Origin: Limnohabitans_A sp048020265
GTDB taxonomy: Bacteria > Pseudomonadota > Gammaproteobacteria > Burkholderiales > Burkholderiaceae_C
DNA length: 64,000 nucleotides
Reading direction: 5' to 3'
Assembly: GCF_048020265.1 (NCBI RefSeq)
Contig: NZ_CP171843.1
Location: 868,001 to 932,000, forward strand
Shown: one piece after another, positions 1-9,408 of the stretch
Layout of the letters: each line of letters opens with the position of its first letter
How positions within the stretch are numbered: the stretch's first letter is position 1
Notes under the pieces: generated by a model
Seen by the model: only the letters and a program-made list of their open reading frames with translations
The model's database searches: none
Told to the model about the DNA's origin: nothing
Translations under genes and position numbers: made by a program

Positions 1-1
1 C

Positions 2-1105
2 CCCGAGCGCGAACAGCGCATGCGCGAGCGCGTGGCCGATTGCGGCCTGTCTTTGGTTTACGCCCACCTGGTCGGCGGGCAAGACGAGGTGATTTTTGAG
101 GGCCGCTCTTTCGCCCTGAATGCGCAGGGCCAGGTGGTCGCGCGGGCTGAAGGCTTTCGCGAAGCGGAAATGACGGTGCAGGCCCAGCCAGCAGGTACAG
201 GTGTGGACCTGAGTGCTGCGCCCGAGGCTTTGGTGCCCATGGCCGGAGCTGACGCCGAGTTGTGGGATGCGCTGGTGCTGGGTGTGCGCGACTATCTCGG
301 CAAAAACGGTTTCAAGGGCGCGATTTTGGGGCTGTCGGGCGGCATCGATTCGGCGCTGGTGCTGGCGATCGCGGTGGACGCCATCGGGGCCGACAAGATC
401 CATGCGGTGATGATGCCTTCGCCCTACACGGCTGACATCAGCTGGATTGACAGCCGAGAAATGGTCAAACGCCTGGGTGTGCGCTACGACGAAATCCCGA
501 TTGCCCCTTTGTTTGACGGCTTCAAGCAGGCGCTGTCGGCGCAGTTCGAGGGCCTGAAAGAAGACACGACCGAAGAAAACATCCAGGCCCGCATTCGGGG
601 CACTTTGCTGATGGCCTTGTCGAACAAGACGGGCGCCATTGTGCTGACCACCGGCAACAAAAGCGAGATGGCCACGGGCTACTGCACGCTGTATGGCGAC
701 ATGGCGGGTGGTTTTGCGGTCATCAAGGACGTGGTCAAGACCCGCGTGTTTGACCTGGCCCGCTGGCGTAACCTGAACGACCCCTATGGCACGGGCAGCC
801 AGCCCATCCCCGAGCGCATCATCACCCGCCCGCCCAGCGCCGAACTGCGCCCCGACCAGAAAGACCAGGACAGCCTGCCTGCGTACGAGGTGCTGGACGC
901 GATCATCCAGCGCTACATGGAAAACGACGAGGGTGTGGAGGCTTTGATTGCCGACGGCTTTGAGCGGGCCGATGTGGAGAAAGTCACTCGCCTGATCAAG
1001 CTCAATGAGTACAAACGCCGCCAGTCGCCCGTGGGCATTCGCGTGACGCACCGCAGTTTTGGCAAGGATTGGCGTTATCCTATGACCAACAAGTTTCGCG
1101 CCTGA
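2..1105 (+). CDS. nadE: NAD+ synthase, glutamine-dependent (5' truncated)
   Basis: The reading frame is open from the left edge, so the N-terminal part lies outside the window. The visible 5' portion (about 65 residues) is the end of a nitrilase-type glutaminase domain, which frees ammonia from glutamine. The rest is the NAD+ synthetase domain that amidates deamido-NAD+ at the expense of ATP. The ATP-pyrophosphatase P-loop is visible as LSGGIDSALVLA, and TTGNKSEMATGY is a second family signature. The C-terminal KRRQSPVGIRVTHRSFGKDWRYP block is also typical of the glutamine-dependent form. glnB follows 35 bp downstream on the same strand, so the two may be cotranscribed. Family identity is certain; only the missing 5' end limits the entry. 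Confidence 0.95.
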   Translation, partial: PEREQRMRERVADCGLSLVYAHLVGGQDEVIFEGRSFALNAQGQVVARAEGFREAEMTVQAQPAGTGVDLSAAPEALVPMAGADAELWDALVLGVRDYLGKNGFKGAILGLSGGIDSALVLAIAVDAIGADKIHAVMMPSPYTADISWIDSREMVKRLGVRYDEIPIAPLFDGFKQALSAQFEGLKEDTTEENIQARIRGTLLMALSNKTGAIVLTTGNKSEMATGYCTLYGDMAGGFAVIKDVVKTRVFDLARWRNLNDPYGTGSQPIPERIITRPPSAELRPDQKDQDSLPAYEVLDAIIQRYMENDEGVEALIADGFERADVEKVTRLIKLNEYKRRQSPVGIRVTHRSFGKDWRYPMTNKFRA

Positions 1106-1140
1106 TGGTGCATTTTGAACATCTATAAAGGACTTTTCCC

Positions 1141-1479
1141 ATGAAACAGATCACCGCCGTCATCAAGCCTTTCAAACTGGAAGAAGTCCGTGAAGGCTTG
1201 GCCGAATGTGGCGTGACTGGTCTCACGGTGACCGAAGTCAAGGGTTTTGGCCGCCAAAAAGGTCACACCGAGTTGTACCGCGGTGCCGAGTACGTGGTCG
1301 ACTTTTTACCCAAGGTGAAGGTGGAGGTCGTGGTCAAGGACGAAGACGCAGACCGCTGTGTAGACGCCATTGTCAAAGCGGCACGCACCGGCAAGATCGG
1401 GGACGGCAAGATTTTCGTCACTTCGGTGGAGCGCGTGGTGCGCATTCGCACCGGCGAGCAAGACGAAACCGCCATTTGA
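1141..1479 (+). CDS. glnB: Nitrogen regulatory protein P-II
   Basis: A 112-residue trimeric PII signal protein that senses 2-oxoglutarate, ATP/ADP and glutamine status and relays it to partners such as the NtrB kinase and GlnE adenylyltransferase. The length is standard. The T-loop contains Tyr51 within RGAEYVVDF, the uridylylation site used by GlnD. The segment TGKIGDGKIFV is the conserved B-loop region. An AAAGGA-like ribosome site precedes the ATG. It sits after nadE rather than next to an amtB transporter gene, which favours glnB over glnK; this choice rests on context. Confidence 0.95.
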   Translation: MKQITAVIKPFKLEEVREGLAECGVTGLTVTEVKGFGRQKGHTELYRGAEYVVDFLPKVKVEVVVKDEDADRCVDAIVKAARTGKIGDGKIFVTSVERVVRIRTGEQDETAI

Positions 1480-1510
1480 GGCGAGTGCCCCGCCGCAGTC
1501 GCCAGGTCGA

Positions 1511-2110
1511 TCAGAGCAGTTCGACTTTGGCGCGGGGTGCAAACCCTGCTTTTTGCACCAAGCTTTGCAACAGCCCCTCGGGCTCGGTGCCTACAGTCAC
1601 CAACTCGGTTTGCCAATCGGCCATGAAGCCCTCTTTGACCACCTGGTCAATGAAATCCATCAGACCATCGTAATAACCCAGGCTGTTCAGGATACCCACA
1701 GGTTTGTCGTGGTAGCCGAGCTGACGCCAGGTCCACACTTCGAACAGTTCTTCAAAGGTGCCAATGCCGCCGGGCAAGGCCAAAAACGCGTCGGCTTTGT
1801 CGGCCATCAGGCGTTTGCGCTCGTGCATGGTGTCCACCACATGCAGCTCGGTGCAGCCGTGGTGCGCCCATTCCTTTTCTACCAAGGCGGTGGGAATGAT
1901 GCCGACCACGGTGCCGCCCGCCGCCATGGTGGCTTCGGCCACCAGACCCATCAGGCCGTTGCGTCCGCCGCCGTAGACCAATTGGCCGCCGTGCGTGCCA
2001 ATCCATGTGCCCACTTGGGTAGCGATTTGCGCAAACTCAGGCTTGTTGCCGGGTTTGGAGCCGCAATAGACACAAACGGAAAAGGCGGGTGAAGTCGTTT
2101 TGGGGTTCAT
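1511..2110 (-). CDS. LOG-family cytokinin riboside 5'-monophosphate phosphoribohydrolase
   Basis: A Rossmann-like LOG-family protein, formerly annotated as lysine decarboxylase. Family members cleave nucleoside 5'-monophosphates, releasing free base (cytokinins in studied cases). The signature PGGIGTFEE is present, with the GGGRNGLMG nucleotide-binding loop upstream and MHERKRLM before it. I place the start at ATG 2110 (MNPKTTSPAFSVCVYCGS), giving 199 residues, because the in-frame extension upstream lies inside dgkA and looks unlike the family. It is the last gene of a leftward operon and converges on glnB. The physiological substrate in this organism is unknown. Confidence 0.88.
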   Translation of the reverse strand: MNPKTTSPAFSVCVYCGSKPGNKPEFAQIATQVGTWIGTHGGQLVYGGGRNGLMGLVAEATMAAGGTVVGIIPTALVEKEWAHHGCTELHVVDTMHERKRLMADKADAFLALPGGIGTFEELFEVWTWRQLGYHDKPVGILNSLGYYDGLMDFIDQVVKEGFMADWQTELVTVGTEPEGLLQSLVQKAGFAPRAKVELL

Positions 2111-2115
2111 GGGAA

Positions 2116-2514
2116 TCAAGACAGTTGCTGCCAAAGTGCGCCCAGCCAAATGCCGCCACACAGCAGCAAACTGAGCAAAACGGCCGCGCTGCCCATATCT
2201 TTGGCGCGTTTGGACAGGTCGTGCCACTCCGGACCGATGCGGTCAATGGCCGATTCCACGCTGGTGTTGAGCAATTCCACGATCATGACCAGCACCACCG
2301 ATCCGGCCAACAAGGCGGTTTCGATCCAGCTTTGGCCCAGCCAGAAAGCCAGTGGCACCAGGACCATGGCCAAAATAGCCTCCTGACGAAATGCGGTTTC
2401 GCCCCAGCCGGCCCGAAGGCCCTGGATCGAGTAGCCTCCCGCATGCAGGATGCGGTTCAGGCCACGGCGTGCTTTTTGAGGGTTGACCTCGTGGTGGGGA
2501 GAGGGCTCTTGCAT
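2116..2514 (-). CDS. dgkA: Diacylglycerol kinase (prokaryotic, integral membrane)
   Basis: Phosphorylates diacylglycerol to phosphatidic acid in the inner membrane, recycling lipid left over from membrane-derived glucan and lipid turnover. The 132-residue product from ATG 2514 has three hydrophobic segments. It carries the family core VELLNTSVESAIDRIG followed by HDLSKRAKDMGSAAV. The usual length is about 120 residues; the extra residues are a polar N-terminus. Upstream in-frame codons back to 2631 read into the RDD gene and are not used here. It lies 5 bp upstream of the LOG gene and 14 bp downstream of the RDD gene, so all are probably one transcript. Confidence 0.92.
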   Translation of the reverse strand: MQEPSPHHEVNPQKARRGLNRILHAGGYSIQGLRAGWGETAFRQEAILAMVLVPLAFWLGQSWIETALLAGSVVLVMIVELLNTSVESAIDRIGPEWHDLSKRAKDMGSAAVLLSLLLCGGIWLGALWQQLS

Positions 2515-2528
2515 GTTGCCGCTGGGGC

Positions 2529-3071
2529 TCAGGTTGTTTTTGCGGAAATCAGACGCGTTCCCGCAAGGGCATCGTGCCAGAACTGACGCTGTGGATGAAA
2601 GCGGCTCAGGATGGCCCAGATCGCCACCCAACCCAGTGTCAAAATGGTCACTTCAATCACAGACAAATGGAAGGGTGCTGCTGCCGCAAGGGGTGGCAGA
2701 AACCAGAGCCAGCTGGCCATGTAGCGCTTGAAAGCGAGTTTGCGACTCACCCTTTGGCCGCGCAGGTCCACCATTTCGATGCGCCAAGTTTTCATGGCCA
2801 GCGTCTGGCCACGGTGCCACATCCAGATGAAATACACCCCCAGCACCAGAAAGCTGATGGCTTGCAGGCCGGATTTCAGTTGGGGGTGAAGGTTCATGTC
2901 ACCAGGGGCCAGGCCGGTCAGCCAATATGCGGCGATGAAGTAAACCAGACCGGAAGACACCATCACACCAAACAACAGCATGCCTTCGTAGAGCCAGCAG
3001 GCCATGCGGCGGGTGAGTGAAGGCGGGGAGAGGTCCAGTGCGGGAGAGGGGGGCGAACCGTTTTGCGTCAT
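2529..3071 (-). CDS. RDD-family membrane protein
   Basis: A 180-residue membrane protein with an RDD domain. The family is defined by a conserved Arg near the start of the first helix (here in SLTRRMACWLYEGML) and Asp residues further on (here WHDALAGTRLI near the C-terminus). Four hydrophobic segments are visible. The biochemical role of RDD proteins is largely unassigned; some are proposed ion exchangers. The start codon overlaps the stop of the DUF3106 gene by 4 nt, indicating translational coupling. Confidence 0.85.
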   Translation of the reverse strand: MTQNGSPPSPALDLSPPSLTRRMACWLYEGMLLFGVMVSSGLVYFIAAYWLTGLAPGDMNLHPQLKSGLQAISFLVLGVYFIWMWHRGQTLAMKTWRIEMVDLRGQRVSRKLAFKRYMASWLWFLPPLAAAAPFHLSVIEVTILTLGWVAIWAILSRFHPQRQFWHDALAGTRLISAKTT

Positions 3072-3796
3072 GAGGGGGCGGTTTCTGTGGCTTGGCGAAC
3101 GCCGTCAGGCGTTCCTGTCGTGGAGGGCATGGGCACATCGGGTGCTGGCGCTGCCAGTGCCGCAGGCCTTGGCAAGAGGGTTTTGCGATCAATGGCGATG
3201 GTGGCTGCTGGCGCGTTGCCGGTCGCGGCTTTCAAAGGTGTTTGAACCTGGCGATGGGGCTCCAGGGGTTTGGCCGTGGGCGCTGCATTTTTGGGCAGGG
3301 CTTTGGAGCCAGCCGAAAGCAGGCGCTTTTCTTCGGCGGGCAGGGCTTGATAGGCCTCCCATTTGGCTTTTTTGTCTTCTTTGGGCAGATTTTGCAATTT
3401 GTTGAAGTTTAGTCGTGCCAAATTGCGTTGCTGTGGGCTTAGGGCTACCCAGTCGGCCATTCGCGCATGCATGGTGATCTGGTCCGCTACGGACAGCTGT
3501 GTGAAGTTGGTCGAAATGGCCAACCATTTGTTCTGCTGTTGAGGTGTCAATGCCCCCCACTGTGCGCCCAGAGGGGCCAAGGCTTGTTTTTGCTTGGGGC
3601 TGAGTTGTTGCCAGGCTTTAGAGGCCGGGGGCGTCTGAAGTGGTGGGGTGCTGGCCTTGACGGGTGCAGTGACAGGTACCTGCAGATCTGGTGATTGTGC
3701 CGCCACGGTGCTCAAACAAGCCGATAAAAGCCAAGCGCCACCCAGTGTCAGGGCGGCACTCAGGCGCGTGAATCGGCAGCAATGGCGTTCAGTCAT
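3068..3796 (-). CDS. DUF3106 domain protein, predicted exported lipoprotein
   Basis: A 242-residue exported protein. The N-terminus is a signal peptide ending in a lipobox-like LLSAC near residues 23-27. The body matches DUF3106: repeated short motifs of the form LSPxQxxAL, LTPQQQNKW, LSPQQRN and LPAEEKRLL, which resemble helical modules. A Pro/Ala-rich, probably disordered C-terminal third follows. The stop overlaps the RDD start by 4 nt and its own start overlaps the DUF3619 gene by 8 nt. The function is unknown. Its position downstream of a sigma factor suggests an envelope-stress or envelope-maintenance role, which is inference. Confidence 0.82.
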   Translation of the reverse strand: MTERHCCRFTRLSAALTLGGAWLLSACLSTVAAQSPDLQVPVTAPVKASTPPLQTPPASKAWQQLSPKQKQALAPLGAQWGALTPQQQNKWLAISTNFTQLSVADQITMHARMADWVALSPQQRNLARLNFNKLQNLPKEDKKAKWEAYQALPAEEKRLLSAGSKALPKNAAPTAKPLEPHRQVQTPLKAATGNAPAATIAIDRKTLLPRPAALAAPAPDVPMPSTTGTPDGVRQATETAPS

Positions 3797-4235
3797 GGCT
3801 AGTGTGGTTACCCAGGCCTTGCTTTAGAAACTGGGCAAAACCGGCATCGGTGTAGGCATCTGGGGGCAATTCGTCGGTCAGCAAGGCCGAGTCGGTCGCA
3901 GCGATTTCCGATGTGATGTAGTCCTGCTGAATCCACTCAATGGCCAGCAAGCCAATCACCAAAGCGAGCAGGGGCAAGGCAGAGGCCAGAACGCTCCACA
4001 GATTCAGTCCTTCATCGACTGGGGCCGTCAAGGTGCCGTTGCTGTTGATCTGTGTGTTGTTGGCCAGCCGTGACTGCATCAGCGGCTTGCGCTGCGCTAC
4101 GGCCAACTGCCTGGCCACGCGCAGCCGTTCGCTGATGTCATGGGGCAAGTCTGCAGCGGCCAACGTCAGCTGGCGCGAAAAATGCTGACCCCAGCGGTCT
4201 ACATCTTGCTCGTTCGGTGTGTTGGGGTGTTTCAT
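3789..4235 (-). CDS. DUF3619 family protein, possible anti-sigma factor
   Basis: A 148-residue protein with a soluble N-terminal half, one strong transmembrane helix around residues 77-97 (LWSVLASALPLLALVIGLLA) and a short acidic C-terminus. I start it at ATG 4235, which overlaps the sigma-factor stop by 4 nt; the longer frame to 4451 lies entirely inside the sigma gene. The arrangement of one cytoplasmic domain plus one membrane helix, translationally coupled to an ECF-type sigma factor, is that of an anti-sigma factor. No zinc-binding HxxxCxxC motif is present, so the anti-sigma role is inferred from context only. Confidence 0.8.
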   Translation of the reverse strand: MKHPNTPNEQDVDRWGQHFSRQLTLAAADLPHDISERLRVARQLAVAQRKPLMQSRLANNTQINSNGTLTAPVDEGLNLWSVLASALPLLALVIGLLAIEWIQQDYITSEIAATDSALLTDELPPDAYTDAGFAQFLKQGLGNHTSHD

Positions 4236-4798
4236 GGTCTGATTCCTTGTGTACCCAAGGTTTTGCTCAAGGCTTGAATGGCCCGAGAACAATGGGTTTT
4301 GACGCTGCCTTCTGAGCAGCCCATCACTGCAGCGGTCTCTGCAACGTCCAGCTCCTCCCAGTAACGCAGCAGGAAGGCTTCTCGTTGACGTGCCGGCAGG
4401 GCCATGACGGCCGTTTCGATGTGTTCCAGGGTCTGGAGCCTGCCCACCCATTCTTCTGCACTTTCAGACCCGGCCACGCCCGAGCTGTCAGCGGTCACTT
4501 CCAGCAGGTCAAATTCGCCTTCTGGATCGGCACTGCTGAAATCGCTCAAGTTGCTGAAAAGGGCATTGCGGGTTTTTTGCCTGCGAAACCAGTCCAACAT
4601 GGTGTTGGACAAGATGCGCTGAAACAGCAAGGGCAGTTCGCTGACGGGCTTGTCGGCATAGTTGGTGCACAACTTGATCATGCTGTCTTGCAGGATGTCC
4701 AGGGCCGCATCCTCGTTTCGCACATGGTAGAAAGCGCGCTTGAACGCTTTCTTTTCCATGTTTTTCAGAAATTCTGAGAGTTCGGAGTCGGATGCCAA
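4232..4798 (-). CDS. RNA polymerase sigma factor, ECF type
   Basis: A 188-residue sigma-70 family factor. Region 2 is visible as FKRAFYHVRNEDAALDILQD with LFQRILSNTMLDWFRRQ. Region 4 is visible as ALPARQREAFLLRYWEEL followed by the helix-turn-helix DVAETAAVMGCSEGSVKTH. The frame opens with a TTG codon at 4798 (ASDSELSEFLKN follows). An internal ATG at 4759 would remove conserved N-terminal residues, so TTG is preferred. It heads a six-gene leftward operon ending with the LOG gene and probably controls it together with other promoters. The cognate signal cannot be read from the sequence. Confidence 0.9.
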   Translation of the reverse strand: MASDSELSEFLKNMEKKAFKRAFYHVRNEDAALDILQDSMIKLCTNYADKPVSELPLLFQRILSNTMLDWFRRQKTRNALFSNLSDFSSADPEGEFDLLEVTADSSGVAGSESAEEWVGRLQTLEHIETAVMALPARQREAFLLRYWEELDVAETAAVMGCSEGSVKTHCSRAIQALSKTLGTQGIRP

Positions 4799-5112
4799 CT
4801 TTTTTCAGCGCACGCGTCAGCGCAGCTTTTGCCAGTTTTGGGGAAATGAGGTGGACCCGGGGGCCGTGGGTGGCTGCAGTCCTGTGAGCAGGAATTATGG
4901 CATCCGAAGGTGGCGCGTCCCGAAATTCGGAAAGCCTGTTTTACAAATGCGATAATGTGCGATTGCAATTGAAAAAAAGCAAACGGATCACCGTCCGGCA
5001 CTTTTACAGTTTGGTGCCCATGTCTGTGGTCTCAAGTCCCAAAGCCACTTCACAAGAGTCGAGCCCAGGGGCACCCAAGGTTTTTCGTTAGAGAAATTCA
5101 CAAAGGTTGAAT
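4799..5112. other. Intergenic region between divergent sigma factor and ilvI
   Basis: About 310 bp separate two divergent genes and should hold promoters for both. A GATAAT hexamer at 4951-4956, which reads ATTATC on the other strand, is the best -10-like element, but no convincing -35 partner lies at 16-18 bp. A small rightward frame at 4897-5091 has no ribosome site and no family resemblance. No attenuator hairpin or leader peptide was found here, unlike the region in front of leuA. Confidence 0.4.
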
Positions 5113-6876
5113 ATGGAAATGAACAAGGCCGATACGGCTCATGCTTCTGCGGGCGCTCAGGAATTGCGCGGCGCAGAAATCCTCGTCAAAGCGCTCCAAG
5201 CTGAAAACGTGCAATACGTCTGGGGTTACCCCGGCGGCGCCGTGCTTCACATTTACGACGCTTTTTACAAACAAGACACCATTCAGCACGTCCTGGTGCG
5301 TCACGAGCAAGCTGCCGTGCACGCGGCAGACGGCTTTGCCCGTGCCACGGGCGAGGTGGGTGTGGCGCTGGTCACCTCGGGCCCTGGCCTGACCAATGCT
5401 GTGACCGGCATTGCCACCGCCTACATGGACAGCATCCCCATGGTCATCATCAGCGGGCAGGTGCCCACTGCGGCCATTGGCTTGGACGCATTCCAGGAGT
5501 GCGACACCGTGGGCATCACCCGCCCGATCGTCAAACACAACTTTTTGGTCAAAGACGCCAAAGACATGGCCGAGGTCATGAAAAAGGCTTTCCACATCGC
5601 GCGCAGCGGCCGCCCTGGCCCTGTGGTCGTGGATGTGCCCAAAGATGTTTCTTTCAACAAAACGCTTTTTACTGGCTACCCCGAGTCGGTCGAGATGCGC
5701 TCTTACAACCCGGTGCGCAAGGGCCATGGTGGACAGATCCGCAAGGCTCTGCAGTTGTTGATGTCCGCCAAGCGCCCTTACATCTACACCGGTGGCGGCG
5801 TCTTGCTCAGCAACGCCAGCGCCGAGCTGCGTGCCCTGGTGGACATGCTCAATGTGCCGGTCACCAACACTTTGATGGGTTTGGGGGCTTTCCCCGCAAC
5901 CGACCGCCGTTTCCTGGGCATGCTGGGCATGCACGGCACGCTCGAAGCCAACAATGCCATGCAAAACTGTGACGTTTTGCTGGCCGTCGGTGCCCGTTTT
6001 GACGACCGCGTGATCGGCAACCCCAAGCACTTCGCTTCGGTGGACCGCAAGATCATCCACATTGACATCGACCCGTCCAGCATCTCCAAACGCGTCAAGG
6101 TCGATGTGCCGATCGTGGGCGACGTGAAAGACGTGCTGACCGAGCTCATGGGCATGATCCGCGAGTCCGGCCTCAAGCCTGATGCGCATGCGCTGAGTCA
6201 GTGGTGGGAAACGGTTGAAGGCTGGCGCAGCCGCAACTGCATGAAGTACGACAACAGCAACAATTTGGTGATCAAGCCGCAAAAGGTCATCGAGACCTTG
6301 TGGGAGATGACCAAGGACGCGGATGCGTACATCACTTCCGACGTGGGGCAGCACCAGATGTGGGCGGCCCAGTACTACAAGTTCAACGAGCCTCGCCGCT
6401 GGATCAACTCCGGCGGTCTGGGCACCATGGGCGTGGGCATTCCTTACGCCATGGGCATCAAACTCGCCAAGCCCGACAGCGAAGTCTTCTGTGTCACGGG
6501 CGAAGGCTCGGTGCAGATGTGCATCCAGGAACTGTCGACCTGCCTGCAGTACAACACGCCGATCAAGGTGCTGGCCCTGAACAACCGCTACCTGGGCATG
6601 GTGCGCCAGTGGCAAGAGATTGAATACTCCGGCCGCTACAGCCACAGTTACATGGATGCCTTGCCCAACTTCGTGAAGTTGGCCGAGGCCTACGGCCACG
6701 TCGGCATCCTGGTGGAAAAACCAGAAGATGTGGAGCCCGCCTTGCGCGAGGCCCGTCGATTGAAGGACCGCACCGTTTTCCTGGATATCCGCACGGACCC
6801 GACCGAGAACGTGTTCCCCATGGTTCAGGCTGGCAAGGGCATCACCGAGATGCTCATGGGCGTGGAGGACCTGTAA
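5113..6876 (+). CDS. ilvI: Acetolactate synthase, large catalytic subunit
   Basis: A thiamine diphosphate enzyme that condenses two pyruvates, or pyruvate and 2-oxobutyrate, in the first common step of valine, leucine and isoleucine synthesis. The 587-residue product shows the ThDP glutamate loop (WGYPGGAVLHIYDAF), the AAHAADGFARATG-type region, and the C-terminal ThDP/Mg motif starting at GEGSVQM and continuing to NNRYLGMVRQW. ATG 5113 is chosen because AAAGG at 5102-5106 sits 6 bp upstream; a TTG at 5107 overlaps that spacing. ilvH follows after 2 bp. The symbol ilvB is also used for this enzyme in betaproteobacteria. Confidence 0.95.
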   Translation: MEMNKADTAHASAGAQELRGAEILVKALQAENVQYVWGYPGGAVLHIYDAFYKQDTIQHVLVRHEQAAVHAADGFARATGEVGVALVTSGPGLTNAVTGIATAYMDSIPMVIISGQVPTAAIGLDAFQECDTVGITRPIVKHNFLVKDAKDMAEVMKKAFHIARSGRPGPVVVDVPKDVSFNKTLFTGYPESVEMRSYNPVRKGHGGQIRKALQLLMSAKRPYIYTGGGVLLSNASAELRALVDMLNVPVTNTLMGLGAFPATDRRFLGMLGMHGTLEANNAMQNCDVLLAVGARFDDRVIGNPKHFASVDRKIIHIDIDPSSISKRVKVDVPIVGDVKDVLTELMGMIRESGLKPDAHALSQWWETVEGWRSRNCMKYDNSNNLVIKPQKVIETLWEMTKDADAYITSDVGQHQMWAAQYYKFNEPRRWINSGGLGTMGVGIPYAMGIKLAKPDSEVFCVTGEGSVQMCIQELSTCLQYNTPIKVLALNNRYLGMVRQWQEIEYSGRYSHSYMDALPNFVKLAEAYGHVGILVEKPEDVEPALREARRLKDRTVFLDIRTDPTENVFPMVQAGKGITEMLMGVEDL

Positions 6877-6878
6877 TC

Positions 6879-7370
6879 ATGAAACACATCATCGCTGTAC
6901 TGATCGAAAACGAAGCGGGCGCCTTGTCCCGCGTGGTGGGGCTGTTCTCGGCCCGTGGCTACAACATCGAGTCCTTGACCGTGGCCCCGACCGAAGACCC
7001 GAGCCTGTCGCGCATGACCATCCAGACCACCGGGTCGGACGATGTGATTGAGCAAATCACCAAACACTTGAACCGCCTGATCGAGGTGGTCAAGGTGGTC
7101 GACCTGACCGAAGGCGCCTACACCGAACGCGAGCTGATGCTGGTGAAGGTGCGTGCCGTGGGCAAGGAACGCGAAGAAATGAAACGCATGGCCGACATCT
7201 TCCGCGGCCGTGTGATCGACGTCACCGACAAGAGCTACACCATTGAGCTCACCGGTGATCAGTCCAAGAACGACGCCTTTTTGGAGGCGATCGACCGCAG
7301 TGCCATTTTGGAGACCGTGCGCACGGGTGCGTGCGGTATCGGGCGCGGCGAGCGCATCCTGCGCGTCTAA
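6879..7370 (+). CDS. ilvH: Acetolactate synthase, small regulatory subunit
   Basis: A 163-residue ACT-domain regulatory subunit that stimulates the large subunit and confers valine feedback inhibition. The N-terminal ACT domain begins MKHIIAVLIENEAGALSRVVGLF, with the RGYNIESLTVAPTEDPSLSRMT segment that builds the effector site. The C-terminal domain ends TGACGIGRGERILRV, typical of IlvH. It begins 2 bp after the ilvI stop, so synthesis of the two subunits is coupled. Confidence 0.95.
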   Translation: MKHIIAVLIENEAGALSRVVGLFSARGYNIESLTVAPTEDPSLSRMTIQTTGSDDVIEQITKHLNRLIEVVKVVDLTEGAYTERELMLVKVRAVGKEREEMKRMADIFRGRVIDVTDKSYTIELTGDQSKNDAFLEAIDRSAILETVRTGACGIGRGERILRV

Positions 7371-7409
7371 ACCCACTGTTTGAACCTGTTTATTCCTAAG
7401 GAGAACCCT

Positions 7410-8426
<1,017 letters not shown>

Positions 8427-8447
8427 TCTGGCCCTTGGGCGAGTTTG

Positions 8448-8473
8448 AAAAAGGCCACTGTGGTGGCCTTTTT
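8448..8473 (+). terminator. Rho-independent terminator after ilvC
   Basis: An 11-bp perfect stem, AAAAAGGCCAC (8448-8458) paired with GTGGCCTTTTT (8463-8473), closes a 4-base TGTG loop and ends in a T-run. It separates the ilvIHC operon from pssA. Confidence 0.9.
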
Positions 8474-8544
8474 CTTGGGCGCTGGGTCTGCCTTAAACTC
8501 CGCTGACACGGGATGGCTCCGAAAAACCGCTACAGGAATGGACG

Positions 8545-9360
8545 ATGAACAAAGTCAACGACACCGCTGAAGACGCCGAAGTCGCCGCACCGGTGCGCAA
8601 ACCCTCCAAGGGCATCTACATGCTGCCCAACATGATCACGCTGGCCGCGCTGTTCGCAGGTTTTTATGCGGTGGTCATGGCCATCAATGGCCGTTTTGAC
8701 TTGGCCACGGTGGGCATTTTCAGTGCCATGGTGCTCGACAGCCTGGATGGCCGGGTGGCCCGCATGACCAACACCCAAAGTGCGTTTGGCGAGCAGATGG
8801 ATTCGCTGTCGGACATGGTGTCGTTTGGTGCCGCGCCTGCCTTGATCGCCTACGTCTGGACCTTGAAGGAGCTGGGCCGTTGGGGCTGGATTGCCGCTTT
8901 TGTGTACTGCGCTTGTGCCGCGCTGCGCTTGGCACGCTTCAACGTCAACACGGGTGTGGTCGACAAGCGTTATTTTCAAGGTCTGCCCTCGCCAGCCGCT
9001 GCAGCCTTGGTGATGGGTTTTGTGTGGATCATGTTTGAGAACGCTGTGCCCGCCAAAGCGGTGTCCTGGGGCATGTTTGCCGTGTGCCTGTTTGCGGGCC
9101 TGACCATGGTGACCAATGTGCCGTTTTACAGCTTCAAGGACATGCACATGAAAAAGAGCGTGCCGTTTGCAACGCTGGTGCTGGTGGCTTTGGGCATTGC
9201 GGCCGTGAACATCGACCCGCCCACGGTGTTGTTCGGTTTGTTCGTGGCTTATGGCTTGAGTGGTTATGTGATTTATGTCTGGCGCAAAGCCAAGGGGCAG
9301 CCGACCAGCATGATCAGTACCTCCACCGACGAGCCGGAAGAGCGCGGCTTGCACCAATGA
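8545..9360 (+). CDS. pssA: CDP-diacylglycerol--serine O-phosphatidyltransferase
   Basis: Makes phosphatidylserine, the precursor of phosphatidylethanolamine, from CDP-diacylglycerol and serine in the inner membrane. The CDP-alcohol phosphatidyltransferase signature DG-x2-AR-x8-G-x3-D-x3-D is visible as DSLDGRVARMTNT through GEQMDSLSD. Several hydrophobic helices follow, and the 271-residue length fits the integral-membrane type II enzyme. It begins with ATG 8545 after a GGAATGGACG ribosome region. It lies between ilvC and leuA, which places a lipid gene inside a branched-chain amino acid neighbourhood. Confidence 0.93.
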   Translation: MNKVNDTAEDAEVAAPVRKPSKGIYMLPNMITLAALFAGFYAVVMAINGRFDLATVGIFSAMVLDSLDGRVARMTNTQSAFGEQMDSLSDMVSFGAAPALIAYVWTLKELGRWGWIAAFVYCACAALRLARFNVNTGVVDKRYFQGLPSPAAAALVMGFVWIMFENAVPAKAVSWGMFAVCLFAGLTMVTNVPFYSFKDMHMKKSVPFATLVLVALGIAAVNIDPPTVLFGLFVAYGLSGYVIYVWRKAKGQPTSMISTSTDEPEERGLHQ

Positions 9361-9393
9361 TGTCAACTGCACGACAGTTCTGGTTTTGAACTG

Positions 9394-9402
9394 TGCTACA
9401 GT
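9394..9402 (+). promoter_or_regulatory. Putative extended -10 promoter of the leuA leader
   Basis: TGCTACAGT reads as an extended -10 element (TG, one base, TACAGT at 9397-9402). The leader ATG starts 7 bp after the hexamer, so predicted initiation falls on or next to the ATG and the leader mRNA may have no 5' untranslated region. No strong -35 hexamer lies at the right distance. A TTGAAC at 9386-9391 would need a -10 overlapping the start codon and seems less likely. Confidence 0.45.
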
Positions 9403-9408
9403 GTTTCT

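Noticed and set aside
1480..1510. Terminator between glnB and the LOG gene
   Set aside because: A GGCGA/TCGCC pairing is possible, but there is no T-run on either strand.
4897..5091. 64-codon frame upstream of ilvI, considered as a leader peptide
   Set aside because: No ribosome site, no run of branched-chain codons and no terminator hairpin follows, unlike the leuA leader.
5098..6699. 533-codon minus-strand frame opposite ilvI
   Set aside because: Antisense shadow of a certain gene; composition is that of a reversed coding frame.
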